DNA of 62,154 nt from JOPF133 sp052144935 (GCA_052144935.1 JBKQPR010000196.1:1-62154); one strand, 5' to 3'; shown: positions 40,920 through 50,725, numbered from the stretch's first letter. A program made the numbers and translations. The notes: a model not told the origin generated them from the letters alone.

Positions 40920-42386
40920 CTACCCCAAAGGCACCGGCACGAAGATGCTCTGCCCACCGCGATTGATCAGCAGCAACGGCGTGCGCTCGCCGGATCTTCC
41001 CAACGCGTTGCGCACATCCGCCGGCGTCCGCACCGGCTGGCGGTTCACTTCCTGGATCACGTCGCCGGCCTCGATGCCGGCCTGCGCAGCGGGCCCCTGG
41101 GGGTCCACTTCGTCAATCACCACGCCCGTGGCGCCGCGGCGCAATCCCAATTGTGCGGCGCGCTCCGGCGTCAACGGCGACACGGTGATCCCCAGCTTGG
41201 CGCTGCCCTCATCGCCGCCACCCTGCCGGTTGGCGCGCGCCGCCTCGGGCGTCAACTCGCCCAGCTTTACGCGCACCTGCTGCTGGTTGCCGTCCCGCAG
41301 GATTGTCAGAGTCACTTCGACGCCCGGCGTAAGCCCGGCGATCTCGTTGCGCAGGCTGTTGGGGTCGTTGACGTCCTTGCCGTTCACCTGCACAATCACG
41401 TCTCCGGTCTTCACGCCCGCCTTATCCGCCGGCCCGCCCGAATTCACCGAGTTCACCAGCACGCCGCGCACCTGTTTCAAGCCCAGCCCGGAGGCGATCT
41501 CGTTGGTCACCTGCTGGATGCCGATGCCCAACATGCCGCGCTGCACCTTCCCCTTGCCGATCAACTGGTTCATCACGTTGCGCGCCATGTTGGAAGGAAT
41601 GGCGAAACCGATCCCGATGTTGCCGCCGTTGGACGAAAGGATCTGCGAGTTGATGCCGATCAGCTCGCCGCGCGTGTTCACCAGCGCGCCCCCCGAATTG
41701 CCCTGGTTGATGGGGGCGTCGGTCTGCAAGAAATCCTGGAAACTGCCGCCGCCCACGGTATCGGTCGAGCGGCCCTTGGCGCTGATGATGCCGGCGGTCA
41801 CCGATTCGCCGACTCCCAGCGGATTGCCCACCGCCAGGCACACATCGCCCACTCGCACCTTGTCGGAATCGCCCAGTTGCAGTTGCGGCAATCCGCTGGC
41901 GCTGATTTTCAGCACCGCCAGGTCGGAAGCCGGATCCGACCCCACCAGCTTGGCCGAGTAAGTGCTCCGCGAAGTTAGATCCACCTTGATATCTTCGGCG
42001 CCATCGATCACGTGGTGGTTCGTCAGGATATGGCCATCGGCGCGCACAATCACGCCCGATCCCAGCGCGTGCTGCACCTCGGTCTGCGGCCCGCGCCCCC
42101 GCGGCACACCGCCGCCGAAGAACTGGCGGAAGAAGGGATCGTCGAAGAACGGAAACTGCTGCGGCGCCCGCACGCGGCGCGAGGCATGGATCGTGACCAC
42201 CGCCGGCGCCACACGGTCGACCACGTCGGCGTAGGAAAGCAGCGGTCCATTCGCGGTGACGGATCCCGAAGGCATTCGCCGCGGTTCGGAGCCGGAGCCG
42301 GAACCGGAACCCGCGCTGGCATGGTACGGGCGGTTACAGGATGCCAGAATCGAGAGACCGAACAGGAGTGGTAAAGCGCGTCTCAT
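40920..42386 (-). CDS. Periplasmic HtrA/Deg family serine protease, lipoprotein
   Basis: A 488-aa DegP/DegQ-type protease for quality control of envelope proteins. The N-terminal ILASC is a lipobox, followed by a Gly/Ser linker. Catalytic residues are His in LTNHHVI, Asp in ASDLAVLKI and Ser in GNSGGALV. Two PDZ domains follow (about 285-375 and 395-485), with GILGIGI-like LGIGIQQV and the carboxylate-binding KLGITVSP. The front loop PFFDDPFFRQFFGGG (the LA loop) is Phe-rich, usual for the family. The end is close to the decayed region on its 3' side. Confidence 0.93.
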   Translation of the reverse strand: MRRALPLLFGLSILASCNRPYHASAGSGSGSGSEPRRMPSGSVTANGPLLSYADVVDRVAPAVVTIHASRRVRAPQQFPFFDDPFFRQFFGGGVPRGRGPQTEVQHALGSGVIVRADGHILTNHHVIDGAEDIKVDLTSRSTYSAKLVGSDPASDLAVLKISASGLPQLQLGDSDKVRVGDVCLAVGNPLGVGESVTAGIISAKGRSTDTVGGGSFQDFLQTDAPINQGNSGGALVNTRGELIGINSQILSSNGGNIGIGFAIPSNMARNVMNQLIGKGKVQRGMLGIGIQQVTNEIASGLGLKQVRGVLVNSVNSGGPADKAGVKTGDVIVQVNGKDVNDPNSLRNEIAGLTPGVEVTLTILRDGNQQQVRVKLGELTPEAARANRQGGGDEGSAKLGITVSPLTPERAAQLGLRRGATGVVIDEVDPQGPAAQAGIEAGDVIQEVNRQPVRTPADVRNALGRSGERTPLLLINRGGQSIFVPVPLG

Positions 42387-42433
42387 ACTTTAGGCATAGC
42401 ACGTCAGGGACCACCGGGCGGGCCGCCTGCGTT

Positions 42434-42612
42434 CTACGTGCCTAAATGCCCTTTGGACTGCGCCAGGCTCGCCTGCCGCAGCAAAATGAATTCCGAAAGA
42501 TGCTCCGAGGTGAGCATCCCGCGCAGATGGTCTTCCGCATCCATCACCAGCGCGCAGGCGCCCGGCCCGGCCACCGTTGGCAGCGCTTCGGCGAGCGGCG
42601 CGTCCGGCTTCA
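42434..42612 (-). pseudogene. C-terminal CBS-domain fragment
   Basis: Only about 60 residues, LKPDAPLAEALPTVAGPGACALVMDAEDHLRGMLTSEHLSEFILLRQASLAQSKGH plus stop, remain. The block MDAEDHLRGMLTSEHLSEF is a CBS-domain end, as in membrane peptidase M50 proteins with CBS domains. No start or catalytic part is found upstream. This is probably the tail of a gene cut off by the rearrangement at about 42612. Confidence 0.6.
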
Positions 42613-42619
42613 ATCACGT

Positions 42620-43416
42620 ACCGTGTTATTGCCGATCCGACGGCGGCCGGCAACGAGGGGTAAGCCGCGTTATCGGAGAAGACGACCGGCCGACGTTCGA
42701 TCGCCGTGTGGCCCGGGATCTCAGACCGGATTAGCTCTCTGTGGTCGATCCTGAACTCGAACTGAGACAAAAGTTGCCTCGGAACCTGTAGCCTCTCCAT
42801 GTCCTCCTGGCTGAACTGGATCAGCCGACCTCCCGCTGGCGCCCGATCGAGCGCGTCCCTCGGTACAGCGCGATGCGTCGCCTCCGGCCCAAGGTATTCT
42901 CAGCAAGCCCCGCACGCCCGGCGGCCGCGTCCGAGGGCTTGAGCAAGCTCTCCACACAATCGCGTACCCTTTGATGCGGAGGCTCTTGCGGCATAGTCTC
43001 AATGACGTTAAGCACTCTTTGCAGGTGAAATCCATTGCCTTCGCGAATGCCTTCGAAGATTCTGAAATTACCCCGAGATGTGTTCACCAGGGAGACGAAG
43101 ACATCCTCGGCTGGATCCTCCGCCATCCCGCAGTACCCGTCTCCAATCCGTTCAAAGCTTTGCCGGACTAACTCGGCAGCCGGGTGAGCGCTGCCCTCGC
43201 AGTATGCCACTGCTAAATGAACCAGATACTCGAGGCGAAAGCAGTTCGCTCGCAGCTCGGGCGTGACCAGCCGCCCCGCGAAGATCGCGGCTGTTGACAC
43301 AAGATCCATACCTCGGAGATCCTCGATCGACTCCGGATGCGATTCCGCGAATAATTCGAGGCTGGCCCCGCCGCCTGGCTGGATTTGTCCCAAATCGAAT
43401 AATCGTTATCTTGCAT
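42620..43416 (-). pseudogene. Frameshifted hypothetical protein
   Basis: Coherent protein sequence appears in pieces: MQDNDYSIWDK from ATG 43416 (SD GGAG), then QPGGGASLELFAESHPESIEDLRGMDLVSTAAIFAGRLVTPELRANCFRLEYLVHLAVAYCEG (frame 42821-43393), then, after a shift near 42890, PEATHRAVPRDALDRAPAGGRLIQFSQEDMERLQVPRQLLSQFEF. Two one-base shifts are needed. The family is unknown to me. It is probably helical and cytoplasmic. The 3' end runs into the CBS fragment, so it is cut off as well. Confidence 0.5.
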
Positions 43417-43541
43417 TTGACTCCAAGTTACGGCGATCCGTTCAGGTGTGCAGACCTAGTGGGAAGTTCGTTCCCGGGCCGCTATGCCGGCTCGCTACCC
43501 TAGCCCGGCGTTCTTCCGTGCAGCCAGCCTCGGCCGTCAAC

Positions 43542-46500
43542 TCAAAACTGCGTGCCGGGTTCCCCCGGCGACACAGGCCGTATCAGCCGCAGAGCGGGCC
43601 GGGTCAGATATTCGCGAACGTAAGCCTGGTGCGCTTCGTCGTCCGGATAGTGCTCGCCCTCCGGGTACGGGTATCGGCTCATGGCGTGGAAGGGCAGCGG
43701 AAGCACCGACTGCGAGAAGGCCGTATTGGCGTCGGCGTCCTTGGCCCAGCCATCCACCAGCAGCAAGTAGTCGCGGGTCCAGCCTGCCGAAAGCGCGGGC
43801 AGGCCGGCGGCGGGGAAACGCATGCGGATCTCGTCGCCCGAGCCCATTACCACCATGCGATCATCGGGCTCCCGCAACAAACCCTCCACGGAGCCGTACC
43901 GGGTGTAATTCCCGGACGTCGGGTTCCACATGGAAGTCGCACTGGCGGCCTGGTAATCGAAGGATTCGGGCTGCTTGCGCTGGGGGTTGATCGTGACGCG
44001 CGAGAAGCCGCGAAAATGCAGATCGGCGGAAGCCATGGGGATTTCCGTAAGCCGCGTGGGGGGCGGAGCATCGTTCTCGAACAGGTAGATCTCGTCCCAA
44101 TAGACGCACAGATTGGTCGCGATCCGCACCTCGCGCGACGCCGAGAGGAACTTGCCGGTGAGGTCCACCGCCATGGTTTTCGGCTTGCCCGAAGGCATCC
44201 CCATATCTTCGATCACGGTCTTCCAGTTCCCCTGCGCATCTTTCACCTGAAGATAAGGGAACACCAGGTCGCGATGCGCCTCGGTGGCGGCCAGGAACGT
44301 GCTGCCATCGGCCCAGTCCACCCAACCCTGGAGCACCAGCACGGCTTTTCCATCGGGCGCCGCGCCGGCGAAATCCAGATCCAGAGTGTGCAACTCCGCC
44401 ACGCCCGCATGGTCGCGCTGGAAGGCATCCGGGTAGCGGTGGTCGCGCGCCGCGAGAGCCGCCCGCACGTCGGCTCCATGCCCATCGACTCCGGGGCCAT
44501 CCCGCGCCGACGTAGGGTACCTGCGGCGATTCGATCCGTACAAACGGAACTCGGGAAAGGGCGGCGATTTGAACTTCTCGTTGGTGACGATTTCCATGTC
44601 CGCCGGGTGGTCCAGCGCCAGCAGCTTGATCTGGTCGATATAGGAGACCTCGCGCAGTTCCTCGGTCATGCGGATTTCGTAGGCTCCCTCGCGCGCCTCG
44701 ATCATGGCGGCGGGGATGGAGACATATTCGTCGTGATCCACCGGGAAGTATTGTCCGTCGCCGGAACTGGCGCCCAGAGGCGCTACGCCCAACACGTCGG
44801 TGACGAACTGGAAGCGCTGGCCGTTCCAGGTGAAGATCATGGGGCAGGAACCCGCCAGGCGCGGCGCCTCTTTCACCGCCAGCACGCGGTTCACCGCCGG
44901 CTTCACTTCGTTCTGGATGAGGCCATTGGGCCAGGTAATGCGGACGGTGTCCACACTGCTGTGGCTGCCGAGGCGGAATACCAACGGCACACCCGCGTAG
45001 GTCGTCTTCTCGTAGCTGGTCCCGGCCTTCACCTCGACTTTGGCATTCACGGAAAGCTTGGCATTCTTCACGCCGGTGAGCGCCACTTCGATCCAGTTGC
45101 CGTAGGCCGGGGTGACATCGCGATCCACAACCAGGGTTCCATCGTCTTTAACGCCTGCCCAATCGAGGCGCCCCGTGCCCGAGAAATCCGCGGCGGCGAA
45201 AGAGGCGGGGAATGGGCGCGGGGCCGGCCGCGGCGCGGCTTCCAGGTTGCCAGCGCGGTTCAGAAGCCGTCCGACGGGTTCGAATTCCAGGTCGGTATAG
45301 CCATCGTGGTTGACGTCGGCCGCCACCAGCCTGTGGGCGTCCGGTGGCAGCGCATTGAGCGGAACGGCCTGGTAGGTTCCACCCAAGCGGTCGCGGTACA
45401 GCACGCCGGGGCGGCCGGCATAGGAGACCACCAGGTCGAACCCCGGTGTATCGGGTTCCAGGTCGAACCGCACGGCATCGATGGCCCGCGCCGCAACAAA
45501 AGGAAACCGCTTGGTTTCGTCGCTGAATCCGGCTTCCCCGTTGTTGCGCAACAGGCGGGAGTCGTCACCGGCCAGAATCAGGTCCTCGTCGTAATCGTGG
45601 TCGTAATCGATCCATACGGCTTTGCGGAAGGACCCCGTGGCCAGTTCGGCGTGTTTCACGAACCGGGTCCCGGCGTTGCGGTAGAGCGCGGCGCCTTTGG
45701 TGGTCACCACGCAGAGGTCGGGCAGGCCGTCGTTATCGAAATCGCCGGGCGCGATGAACCGGACGTCGCGCAGCTCCTCCAGGCCGGAGTCCGCCGCCAG
45801 GGTGCGGCCGTTGCGGAACAAGGCCACGCGGCCGGCCGACCAGGCAATCAGGTCGGGGCGTCCGTTGGCCCCAAGAAGGGTGGCGACCCCCGACTCCGGT
45901 CCGCCGAAGCCTTCCGCCAACTTTTCTTCACGGTATACCGGAGCGGCCAGGGGAGCCGAAGGAGGGGCGTCGATCGGGTCGTAAAGCTCGGCGTACTGGC
46001 ACCACTCCACGTCTTCTGGAACGGCGGCGCCCTCCTGCTGTTTCTTTAGCTCCTGGAAGACGCGCAACTCTTCGGCCGACTGATCGGTACGGCCGGCCTG
46101 CCGGTACAACCCAAAGAGCTGGAAACGGGCCGCGGCCAGGCGCGGGCTGAGGTCGCGCGCGGCTTCGAACTGCGCGATGGCCGCCGCGCTGTCACCCTTC
46201 AGCTTATCGACCACTCCCAACTGGTAGTGCGCCATCGGCTCATTGGGGACCAGTTTTACCATTTCCTGGAACTGAGCGAACGCCTTGCCGGTCTCATTCT
46301 CTTTCTTGTAGACGAGGCCCAGGTTAAACCAGGTGTGGGGCAGGTTCGGGTTGCGCTTTTGGACCCTCTCCAGCTCGACTGTAGCTCCTTGGACATCGCC
46401 CAGCCGCAGGAGGGCCAGCCCGTAATTCAACTGTTCGCGCACGGAATTCGGCGCTAGGGCGAGGGCTTGCCGCAGTTCGTCGGCGGCCTCTTTGTGAGTG

Positions 46501-46646
46501 GTGGGGTTTTCGTAAAACGCCTTGCCCAGATTCCGGTGCTGCCAGATCAGGGCGCCGTTCGGATTTTGGCCGAAAACCAGCCAGCCTGCGCCGGTCACAC
46601 CGGCCAGCATGGCCGCCCACACGAACCCGCGAAATTTGCTGCGCAT
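43542..46646 (-). CDS. Large secreted TPR / FG-GAP / ASPIC-UnbV protein
   Basis: A 1034-aa exported protein. A signal anchor (GFVWAAMLAGVTGAGWLVFG) opens it. TPR units fill about 30-200 (YKKENETGKAFAQFQEMVKLVPNEPMAHYQLGVV). FG-GAP-like calcium-binding propeller motifs follow at 270-480 (GDFDNDGLPDLCVV, DYDHDYDEDLILAG, DVNHDGYTDLEF). An ASPIC/UnbV domain lies at 510-590 (GNWIEVALTGVKNAKLSVNAKVEVKAG, SVDTVRITWPNG). The C-terminal 400 residues are beta-rich. Such proteins are abundant in Acidobacteriota and Planctomycetes with unknown role, perhaps in glycan or protein binding. The frame is intact for 3.1 kb, which speaks against a high sequencing error rate. Confidence 0.88.
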   Translation of the reverse strand: MRSKFRGFVWAAMLAGVTGAGWLVFGQNPNGALIWQHRNLGKAFYENPTTHKEAADELRQALALAPNSVREQLNYGLALLRLGDVQGATVELERVQKRNPNLPHTWFNLGLVYKKENETGKAFAQFQEMVKLVPNEPMAHYQLGVVDKLKGDSAAAIAQFEAARDLSPRLAAARFQLFGLYRQAGRTDQSAEELRVFQELKKQQEGAAVPEDVEWCQYAELYDPIDAPPSAPLAAPVYREEKLAEGFGGPESGVATLLGANGRPDLIAWSAGRVALFRNGRTLAADSGLEELRDVRFIAPGDFDNDGLPDLCVVTTKGAALYRNAGTRFVKHAELATGSFRKAVWIDYDHDYDEDLILAGDDSRLLRNNGEAGFSDETKRFPFVAARAIDAVRFDLEPDTPGFDLVVSYAGRPGVLYRDRLGGTYQAVPLNALPPDAHRLVAADVNHDGYTDLEFEPVGRLLNRAGNLEAAPRPAPRPFPASFAAADFSGTGRLDWAGVKDDGTLVVDRDVTPAYGNWIEVALTGVKNAKLSVNAKVEVKAGTSYEKTTYAGVPLVFRLGSHSSVDTVRITWPNGLIQNEVKPAVNRVLAVKEAPRLAGSCPMIFTWNGQRFQFVTDVLGVAPLGASSGDGQYFPVDHDEYVSIPAAMIEAREGAYEIRMTEELREVSYIDQIKLLALDHPADMEIVTNEKFKSPPFPEFRLYGSNRRRYPTSARDGPGVDGHGADVRAALAARDHRYPDAFQRDHAGVAELHTLDLDFAGAAPDGKAVLVLQGWVDWADGSTFLAATEAHRDLVFPYLQVKDAQGNWKTVIEDMGMPSGKPKTMAVDLTGKFLSASREVRIATNLCVYWDEIYLFENDAPPPTRLTEIPMASADLHFRGFSRVTINPQRKQPESFDYQAASATSMWNPTSGNYTRYGSVEGLLREPDDRMVVMGSGDEIRMRFPAAGLPALSAGWTRDYLLLVDGWAKDADANTAFSQSVLPLPFHAMSRYPYPEGEHYPDDEAHQAYVREYLTRPALRLIRPVSPGEPGTQF

Positions 46647-46735
46647 CTACCTGACAGTATGCCAGGGATGGAACCCGCGGCAACTGGGAGAGTCTAGTGC
46701 AAGCCTGGCACACCGTGAAAGTTCCAGAAGGAATT

Positions 46736-46836
46736 ATTGGCCACAGATGAACACAGATGAACACAGAAAAAACAAAAACAACTTCCTTCTTTACTTCTTT
46801 CTTATCTGTGTTTATCTGTGTTCATCTGTGGCCAAT
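46736..46836. repeat. Perfect-like inverted repeat with CCACAGATGAACACAG arms
   Basis: 32-nt arms at 46736-46767 and 46805-46836 are near-exact reverse complements around an A/T-rich loop of about 37 bases. The same arm sequence is known as a dispersed repeat in several environmental bacterial phyla. It lies between two divergent genes, and a stable hairpin there would be transcribed into one leader. Confidence 0.8.
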
Positions 46837-46896
46837 CGCTTGTCCCCAGCTTGTGAGGGGCACCGCCTTGCGACCACGGGGATGGGCGAGAATAAG

Positions 46897-48321
46897 ATGT
46901 TGACCCCGAAACGTTCGCCTGAAGACCACGTTTTGACGCTCTCCGCTCGCGAGCAAGCCCGCCTGGTCCGCCGCCGCATCATCTCCTCTCGCGAGTTGAT
47001 CTCCGCTCACCTGGATCGGATCGCCGCGATTAACCCGGTGCTTCACGCCGCCGTGGAGGTACAAGCCGAGCGCGCGCTGGCGGATGCGGCCGCGGCCGAT
47101 CGCGCGCTGGCGGCGGGATCTTTGCGGGGGCCTTTGCACGGTGTGCCATTCAGCATCAAGGACTCGATCGATCAGGCCGGCAGCCGCTCGACCGCCGGCA
47201 CCTGGGGCAGACGAAACGCGCCGCCTTCCACCGCCGATGCGACTCTGGTCGCGCGCCTGCGCAACGCCGGCGCAATCCCCATCGCGCGGACCAATCTGCC
47301 GGACCTTCTCTTCGCTTTCGAAAGCTCCAACCTGCTTTTCGGACAGACCAACAATCCCTACGATGTGACCCGCACCGCGGGCGGCAGTAGCGGGGGCGAA
47401 GCGGCTCTTCTGGGTGCGTGCGGCTCCGCCTTGGGACTGGGCAGCGATGCCGCCGGCTCCGTCCGCCTGCCTGCGGCATTCTCGGGGATCGCCGGCATCA
47501 AGCCGACCTCCGGCTGCCTGCCGCGCACGGGTCACTTTCCGCCCGCGGGCGGCTGGATCGAGACCCTGTGGCAGATCGGTCCCATGGCCCGGCGGGTGGA
47601 GGATCTCATCGAAGCCATGCACGTGCTGACCGGTCCCGACGGCATCGATCCCACGGTTCCCGATGTGCCGTACCGCGATCCCCAGAAGCTGAAGCTGGCC
47701 GAACTGCGGGTGGCGGTCTTCACCGATAACGGAATCGCCGCGGCGGATGAAGAGGTTTCCACCGTGGTTCGGACGGCGGCCGAGGCGCTCGCCTCCGCGG
47801 TTGGCTCGGTGGAGGAGTCCCGCCCGTCCTGTGTGGCGGCGGCCTACGATTTGGAGATGAAACTCATCGGTCCGGATGGCGGAGACGGCCTGCGGGCCTA
47901 TTTGCGTGAACTGGGATCGACTGAGGTCCATCCGCTGCTCAGCGGCTGGCTCGACAAGCTGGAGCTGTACCGCACGGATTTGGCCGGCCTGGCGCGATAC
48001 TGGGCCGAGCTGGATGCCTATCGGGCGGAGATGACCCGTTTCCTTCGCCGCTACGATGCGATTCTTTGCCCGGCTTACATCCACCCCGCGCTACCCCACG
48101 GCGAATCCATCCGCGACGACAATTTTCGCGGCTTCAGCCACACCATGGCCTTCAACGTCGCGGGGTGGCCGGCCGCCGTGGTGCGGTGCGGCGAGTCGTC
48201 GACCGGGCTGCCGATCGCGGTGCAGGTGGCGGCTGCGCCGTGGCGGGAAGATATCGCCTTGCGTGTGGCGCTCTGGCTGGAGGAAGCCTTCGGTGGCTGG
48301 AAGCCCTCGGCGCTCTTATAG
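46897..48321 (+). CDS. Amidase signature (AS) family enzyme
   Basis: A 474-aa amidase. The Ser-cisSer-Lys triad is visible: Lys in VPFSIKDS near 85, cis-Ser in the GGSSGGEAAL run and nucleophile Ser in SDAAGSVRLPA. Substrates of the family range from small amides to Gln-tRNA and fatty-acid amides; the C-terminal region is not that of GatA in detail, and gatB/gatC are absent, so a general amidase is more likely. The start at 46897 follows GGGCGAG; an ATG at 46882 is possible. A hairpin terminator follows at 48462. Confidence 0.9.
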   Translation: MLTPKRSPEDHVLTLSAREQARLVRRRIISSRELISAHLDRIAAINPVLHAAVEVQAERALADAAAADRALAAGSLRGPLHGVPFSIKDSIDQAGSRSTAGTWGRRNAPPSTADATLVARLRNAGAIPIARTNLPDLLFAFESSNLLFGQTNNPYDVTRTAGGSSGGEAALLGACGSALGLGSDAAGSVRLPAAFSGIAGIKPTSGCLPRTGHFPPAGGWIETLWQIGPMARRVEDLIEAMHVLTGPDGIDPTVPDVPYRDPQKLKLAELRVAVFTDNGIAAADEEVSTVVRTAAEALASAVGSVEESRPSCVAAAYDLEMKLIGPDGGDGLRAYLRELGSTEVHPLLSGWLDKLELYRTDLAGLARYWAELDAYRAEMTRFLRRYDAILCPAYIHPALPHGESIRDDNFRGFSHTMAFNVAGWPAAVVRCGESSTGLPIAVQVAAAPWREDIALRVALWLEEAFGGWKPSALL

Positions 48322-48461
48322 CGAATCCATAAGCGGAAGCGGCCGGGACTTTTTGGCGGTTCGAACGCTGAAACAGGCGCCCATGATCGAAGTCCACTGT
48401 ACACAATATCGGCCTGATTTTGAAATGGCATTAGGGACCGGACCGCACGTAGAGATGGCGC

Positions 48462-48485
48462 CGGCGGTCTCCGCCGCCGGTTTTT
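48462..48485 (+). terminator. Rho-independent-like terminator after the amidase
   Basis: CGGCGG-TCT-CCGCCG stem-loop (48462-48476), then CCGG and a run of five T. It lies 140 bases after the amidase stop and before the next gene. Confidence 0.6.
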
Positions 48486-48569
48486 CCTTCACGAAGGCTT
48501 CATAATTTCAGACGATCAGCTCTCATACCCTGATAATATATAAGCGGATCCGTGAATGAGGTTACCCAT

Positions 48570-49526
48570 ATGTCGACAAGCAGACGAAGTTTTCTCGAAT
48601 CGGGCGCGGCCGTAGCGGCTGCCCTGGCCGTCCCCGCGTCCGCAGCGGATGCACAAGGCACCGGGCAGGCTCGGGATCAGCCAGCGCCGCCTCCCCGGCC
48701 GGCCGCCGAAGTTGAAGTGCCGAAGATCAGGTTCTTCAAGGCCGAGATCGGCCGGATGGTGCTGGGCGTCAACCCGTTTTACGGGTTCGCTCACTACAAC
48801 AACAATTTCGCCAGCGCCATGAAAGACTGGTACACCGAGGACCGGGTCTGCGAGGTCATGCACCGGTGCAACCGTTTCGGGATCAACGCCTTCAACTACG
48901 TCAACCTGGACCGTGGCCCGCGCGATTGGGCACGCTTTCAAGCCGAGGGCGGCCAGATGCACCTGATCGTTCAGGTGACCGCCGGCGACGATGCGGCCGC
49001 ACTGGTGAAAAACCTGAAGCCGCTGGCGCTCCAGCGCCAGGGTGAGGTGGTCGACAAGGCGTATCAAAGCGGCCAGATGGATACGGTCAAAGAGTGGTGC
49101 AAGAAAGTGCGGGATATGGGGGTATTGGTCGGCGTCGGCACGCACAAGCCGGAAGTCATCGCCCAAGTGGAGGAAGAGGGCTGGGACGTCGACTTCTACG
49201 CCGGCTGCGTCTACAACCGCACCCGCACGCCGGACGAATGGAAGAAGGTGCTCAACGGCGAGATGATGGAAATGGCCAGTGACATTTACCTCCATAGTGA
49301 TCCGCCGCGCATGTACAAGGTGATGCGGCAAACCCCCAAGCCCTGCTTCGCGTTCAAGATTCTGGCTGCGGGGCGAATCCCCGACCGCGGCATCGAGCAG
49401 GCTTTCCGCACGGCGTTCGAAAGCATCAAACCGATCGACGGCATTTACGTGGGAATGTTCCCCCGGTTTCGGGACGAGGTCCGGGAAAACGCCGCGATCG
49501 TGCACCGCATTCTGACCCGTACCTGA
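48570..49526 (+). CDS. Tat-exported hypothetical protein (probable TIM-barrel fold)
   Basis: A 318-aa mature precursor. The start at 48570 gives MSTSRRSFLESGAAVAAALAVPASAA, a textbook twin-arginine signal; an in-frame GTG lies at 48552. The rest is soluble with alternating strands and helices (VNPFYGFAHYNNNFASAMKDWY, FGINAFNYVNLDRGP, LIVQVTAGDDAAALVKNLKPLALQRQ, YAGCVYNRTRTPDEW, AFKILAAGRIPDRGIEQAF, IDGIYVGMFPRF), which fits a TIM barrel. I recall similar acidobacterial and verrucomicrobial proteins with no known reaction. A TAATAT-like -10 lies at 48533-48538. Confidence 0.75.
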   Translation: MSTSRRSFLESGAAVAAALAVPASAADAQGTGQARDQPAPPPRPAAEVEVPKIRFFKAEIGRMVLGVNPFYGFAHYNNNFASAMKDWYTEDRVCEVMHRCNRFGINAFNYVNLDRGPRDWARFQAEGGQMHLIVQVTAGDDAAALVKNLKPLALQRQGEVVDKAYQSGQMDTVKEWCKKVRDMGVLVGVGTHKPEVIAQVEEEGWDVDFYAGCVYNRTRTPDEWKKVLNGEMMEMASDIYLHSDPPRMYKVMRQTPKPCFAFKILAAGRIPDRGIEQAFRTAFESIKPIDGIYVGMFPRFRDEVRENAAIVHRILTRT

Positions 49527-49552
49527 CTTTCCGCAAGCCCAAGGGGGTGAAG

Positions 49553-50725
49553 ATGGAAAACACGCTCGGCTTAGTGATGACCGGCGGCGGCGCTCGCGGC
49601 GCCTATCAAGCCGGCGTTCTTAAACGCATTGGCGAGATCAAACGGGTTCAGACTCACGGCAATCCCTTTCCTATAATAGGAGGCACTTCCGCCGGAGCCA
49701 TTAATGGTTGCGGCCTTGCCGTGGGCAGCAACGATTTTGCCTTGGCGACCAAGGTTGTCGCCCATCTGTGGTCTGGTATCAGACCTTCCGACGTCTTTTC
49801 CTGTAATGTCTTATCGCAGACCGGTAATTCCCTTACCTGGATATTGGACCTGTCCTTTGGAGGGATTTTTGGAGGGGGTCACGCCCATTCTCTATTAGAC
49901 GCGACTCCTTTGAGTGGCTTTCTCAGCAAACACTTGGATTGCGGCCGAATCCAAGAGAATATCAAGCGCGGGCATCTCTTCGCCTTGGCCATTTCGGCGA
50001 CTAACTACAACACCGGGAGCAGTTATCTCTTCATTCAGGGCAAGAAAGGCCACCCTATGTGGAACAGAAGCCGGCGGGTGACACTAGCGACAAAGATTAC
50101 CGTCGAGCATATTTGCGCGTCGGCCGCTATTCCATTGGTCTTCGGCCCGGTACGGCTTCAAACACCGCGGGGAACGGCGTTTTTCGGGGATGGTTGCGTG
50201 CGCCTTCAACAGCCTCTCAGCCCGGCCATACGCCTGGGGGCAACGAAACTTCTGGCGATCGGCGTTCGCGGCGAGAATCCCGAACACCCGGAAGAAACCT
50301 CCGATCGGAAAGATCCTTCGCTGGCGCAGGTCCTGGGCATTCTCTTTAATGTTATGTTTTTGGATCACCTTGCTACCGACATCGAGCACCTCGAGCGGCT
50401 GAATCAGTTGCTCAGCAGCGGTACGATCAGCCAGTCTGGTATTGAAGGCTGTGAGAGGATGCGCCCCTTGGCAACACTTCTCATCACGCCGTCGGTTAAT
50501 TTATCCAAGGTGGCACAGGATCATCAGCACGACATGCCTTATCTGATCCAGTACTTTATCAACAGTCTGGGACGAGACGTGGCTTCATGCGCCGATCTGA
50601 TGAGCTATTTGCTATTCACATCGCCGTACACCAAGGCCCTCATTGAAATTGGTTACAGCGACGCCGCTCGGCGAATCGACGAGATCGAGGATCTGCTCTA
50701 TTCTTCCGAGGGGGAAACCAACTAA
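49553..50725 (+). CDS. Patatin-like phospholipase
   Basis: A 390-aa lipid acyl hydrolase. The start at 49553 has the SD AAGGGGG six bases before it. Family elements: oxyanion GGGARGAY near 12-19, nucleophile GTSAG near 44-48 and the acidic DGC in FFGDGCVRLQQPLSP near 210. The C-terminal half holds a helical region with DIEHLERLNQLL and ends without a signal peptide or membrane helix, so it is cytoplasmic. The codon use looks a little more AT-rich than its neighbours (for example CCTATAATAGG at 49671), hinting at transfer. No CD-NTase or other CBASS gene lies nearby. Confidence 0.88.
   Translation: MENTLGLVMTGGGARGAYQAGVLKRIGEIKRVQTHGNPFPIIGGTSAGAINGCGLAVGSNDFALATKVVAHLWSGIRPSDVFSCNVLSQTGNSLTWILDLSFGGIFGGGHAHSLLDATPLSGFLSKHLDCGRIQENIKRGHLFALAISATNYNTGSSYLFIQGKKGHPMWNRSRRVTLATKITVEHICASAAIPLVFGPVRLQTPRGTAFFGDGCVRLQQPLSPAIRLGATKLLAIGVRGENPEHPEETSDRKDPSLAQVLGILFNVMFLDHLATDIEHLERLNQLLSSGTISQSGIEGCERMRPLATLLITPSVNLSKVAQDHQHDMPYLIQYFINSLGRDVASCADLMSYLLFTSPYTKALIEIGYSDAARRIDEIEDLLYSSEGETN

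Noticed and set aside
43263..46049. A 928-codon open frame on the plus strand
   Set aside because: Shadow of the TPR/ASPIC-UnbV protein, caused by high GC with few stops.
46897..48321. GatA subunit of the Glu-tRNA amidotransferase
   Set aside because: No gatB or gatC nearby and the C-terminal part differs; a general amidase is the safer call.
49553..50725. CBASS-type defence effector
   Set aside because: No CD-NTase, Cap2/Cap3 or HORMA gene lies within reach; patatin alone is not evidence for it.
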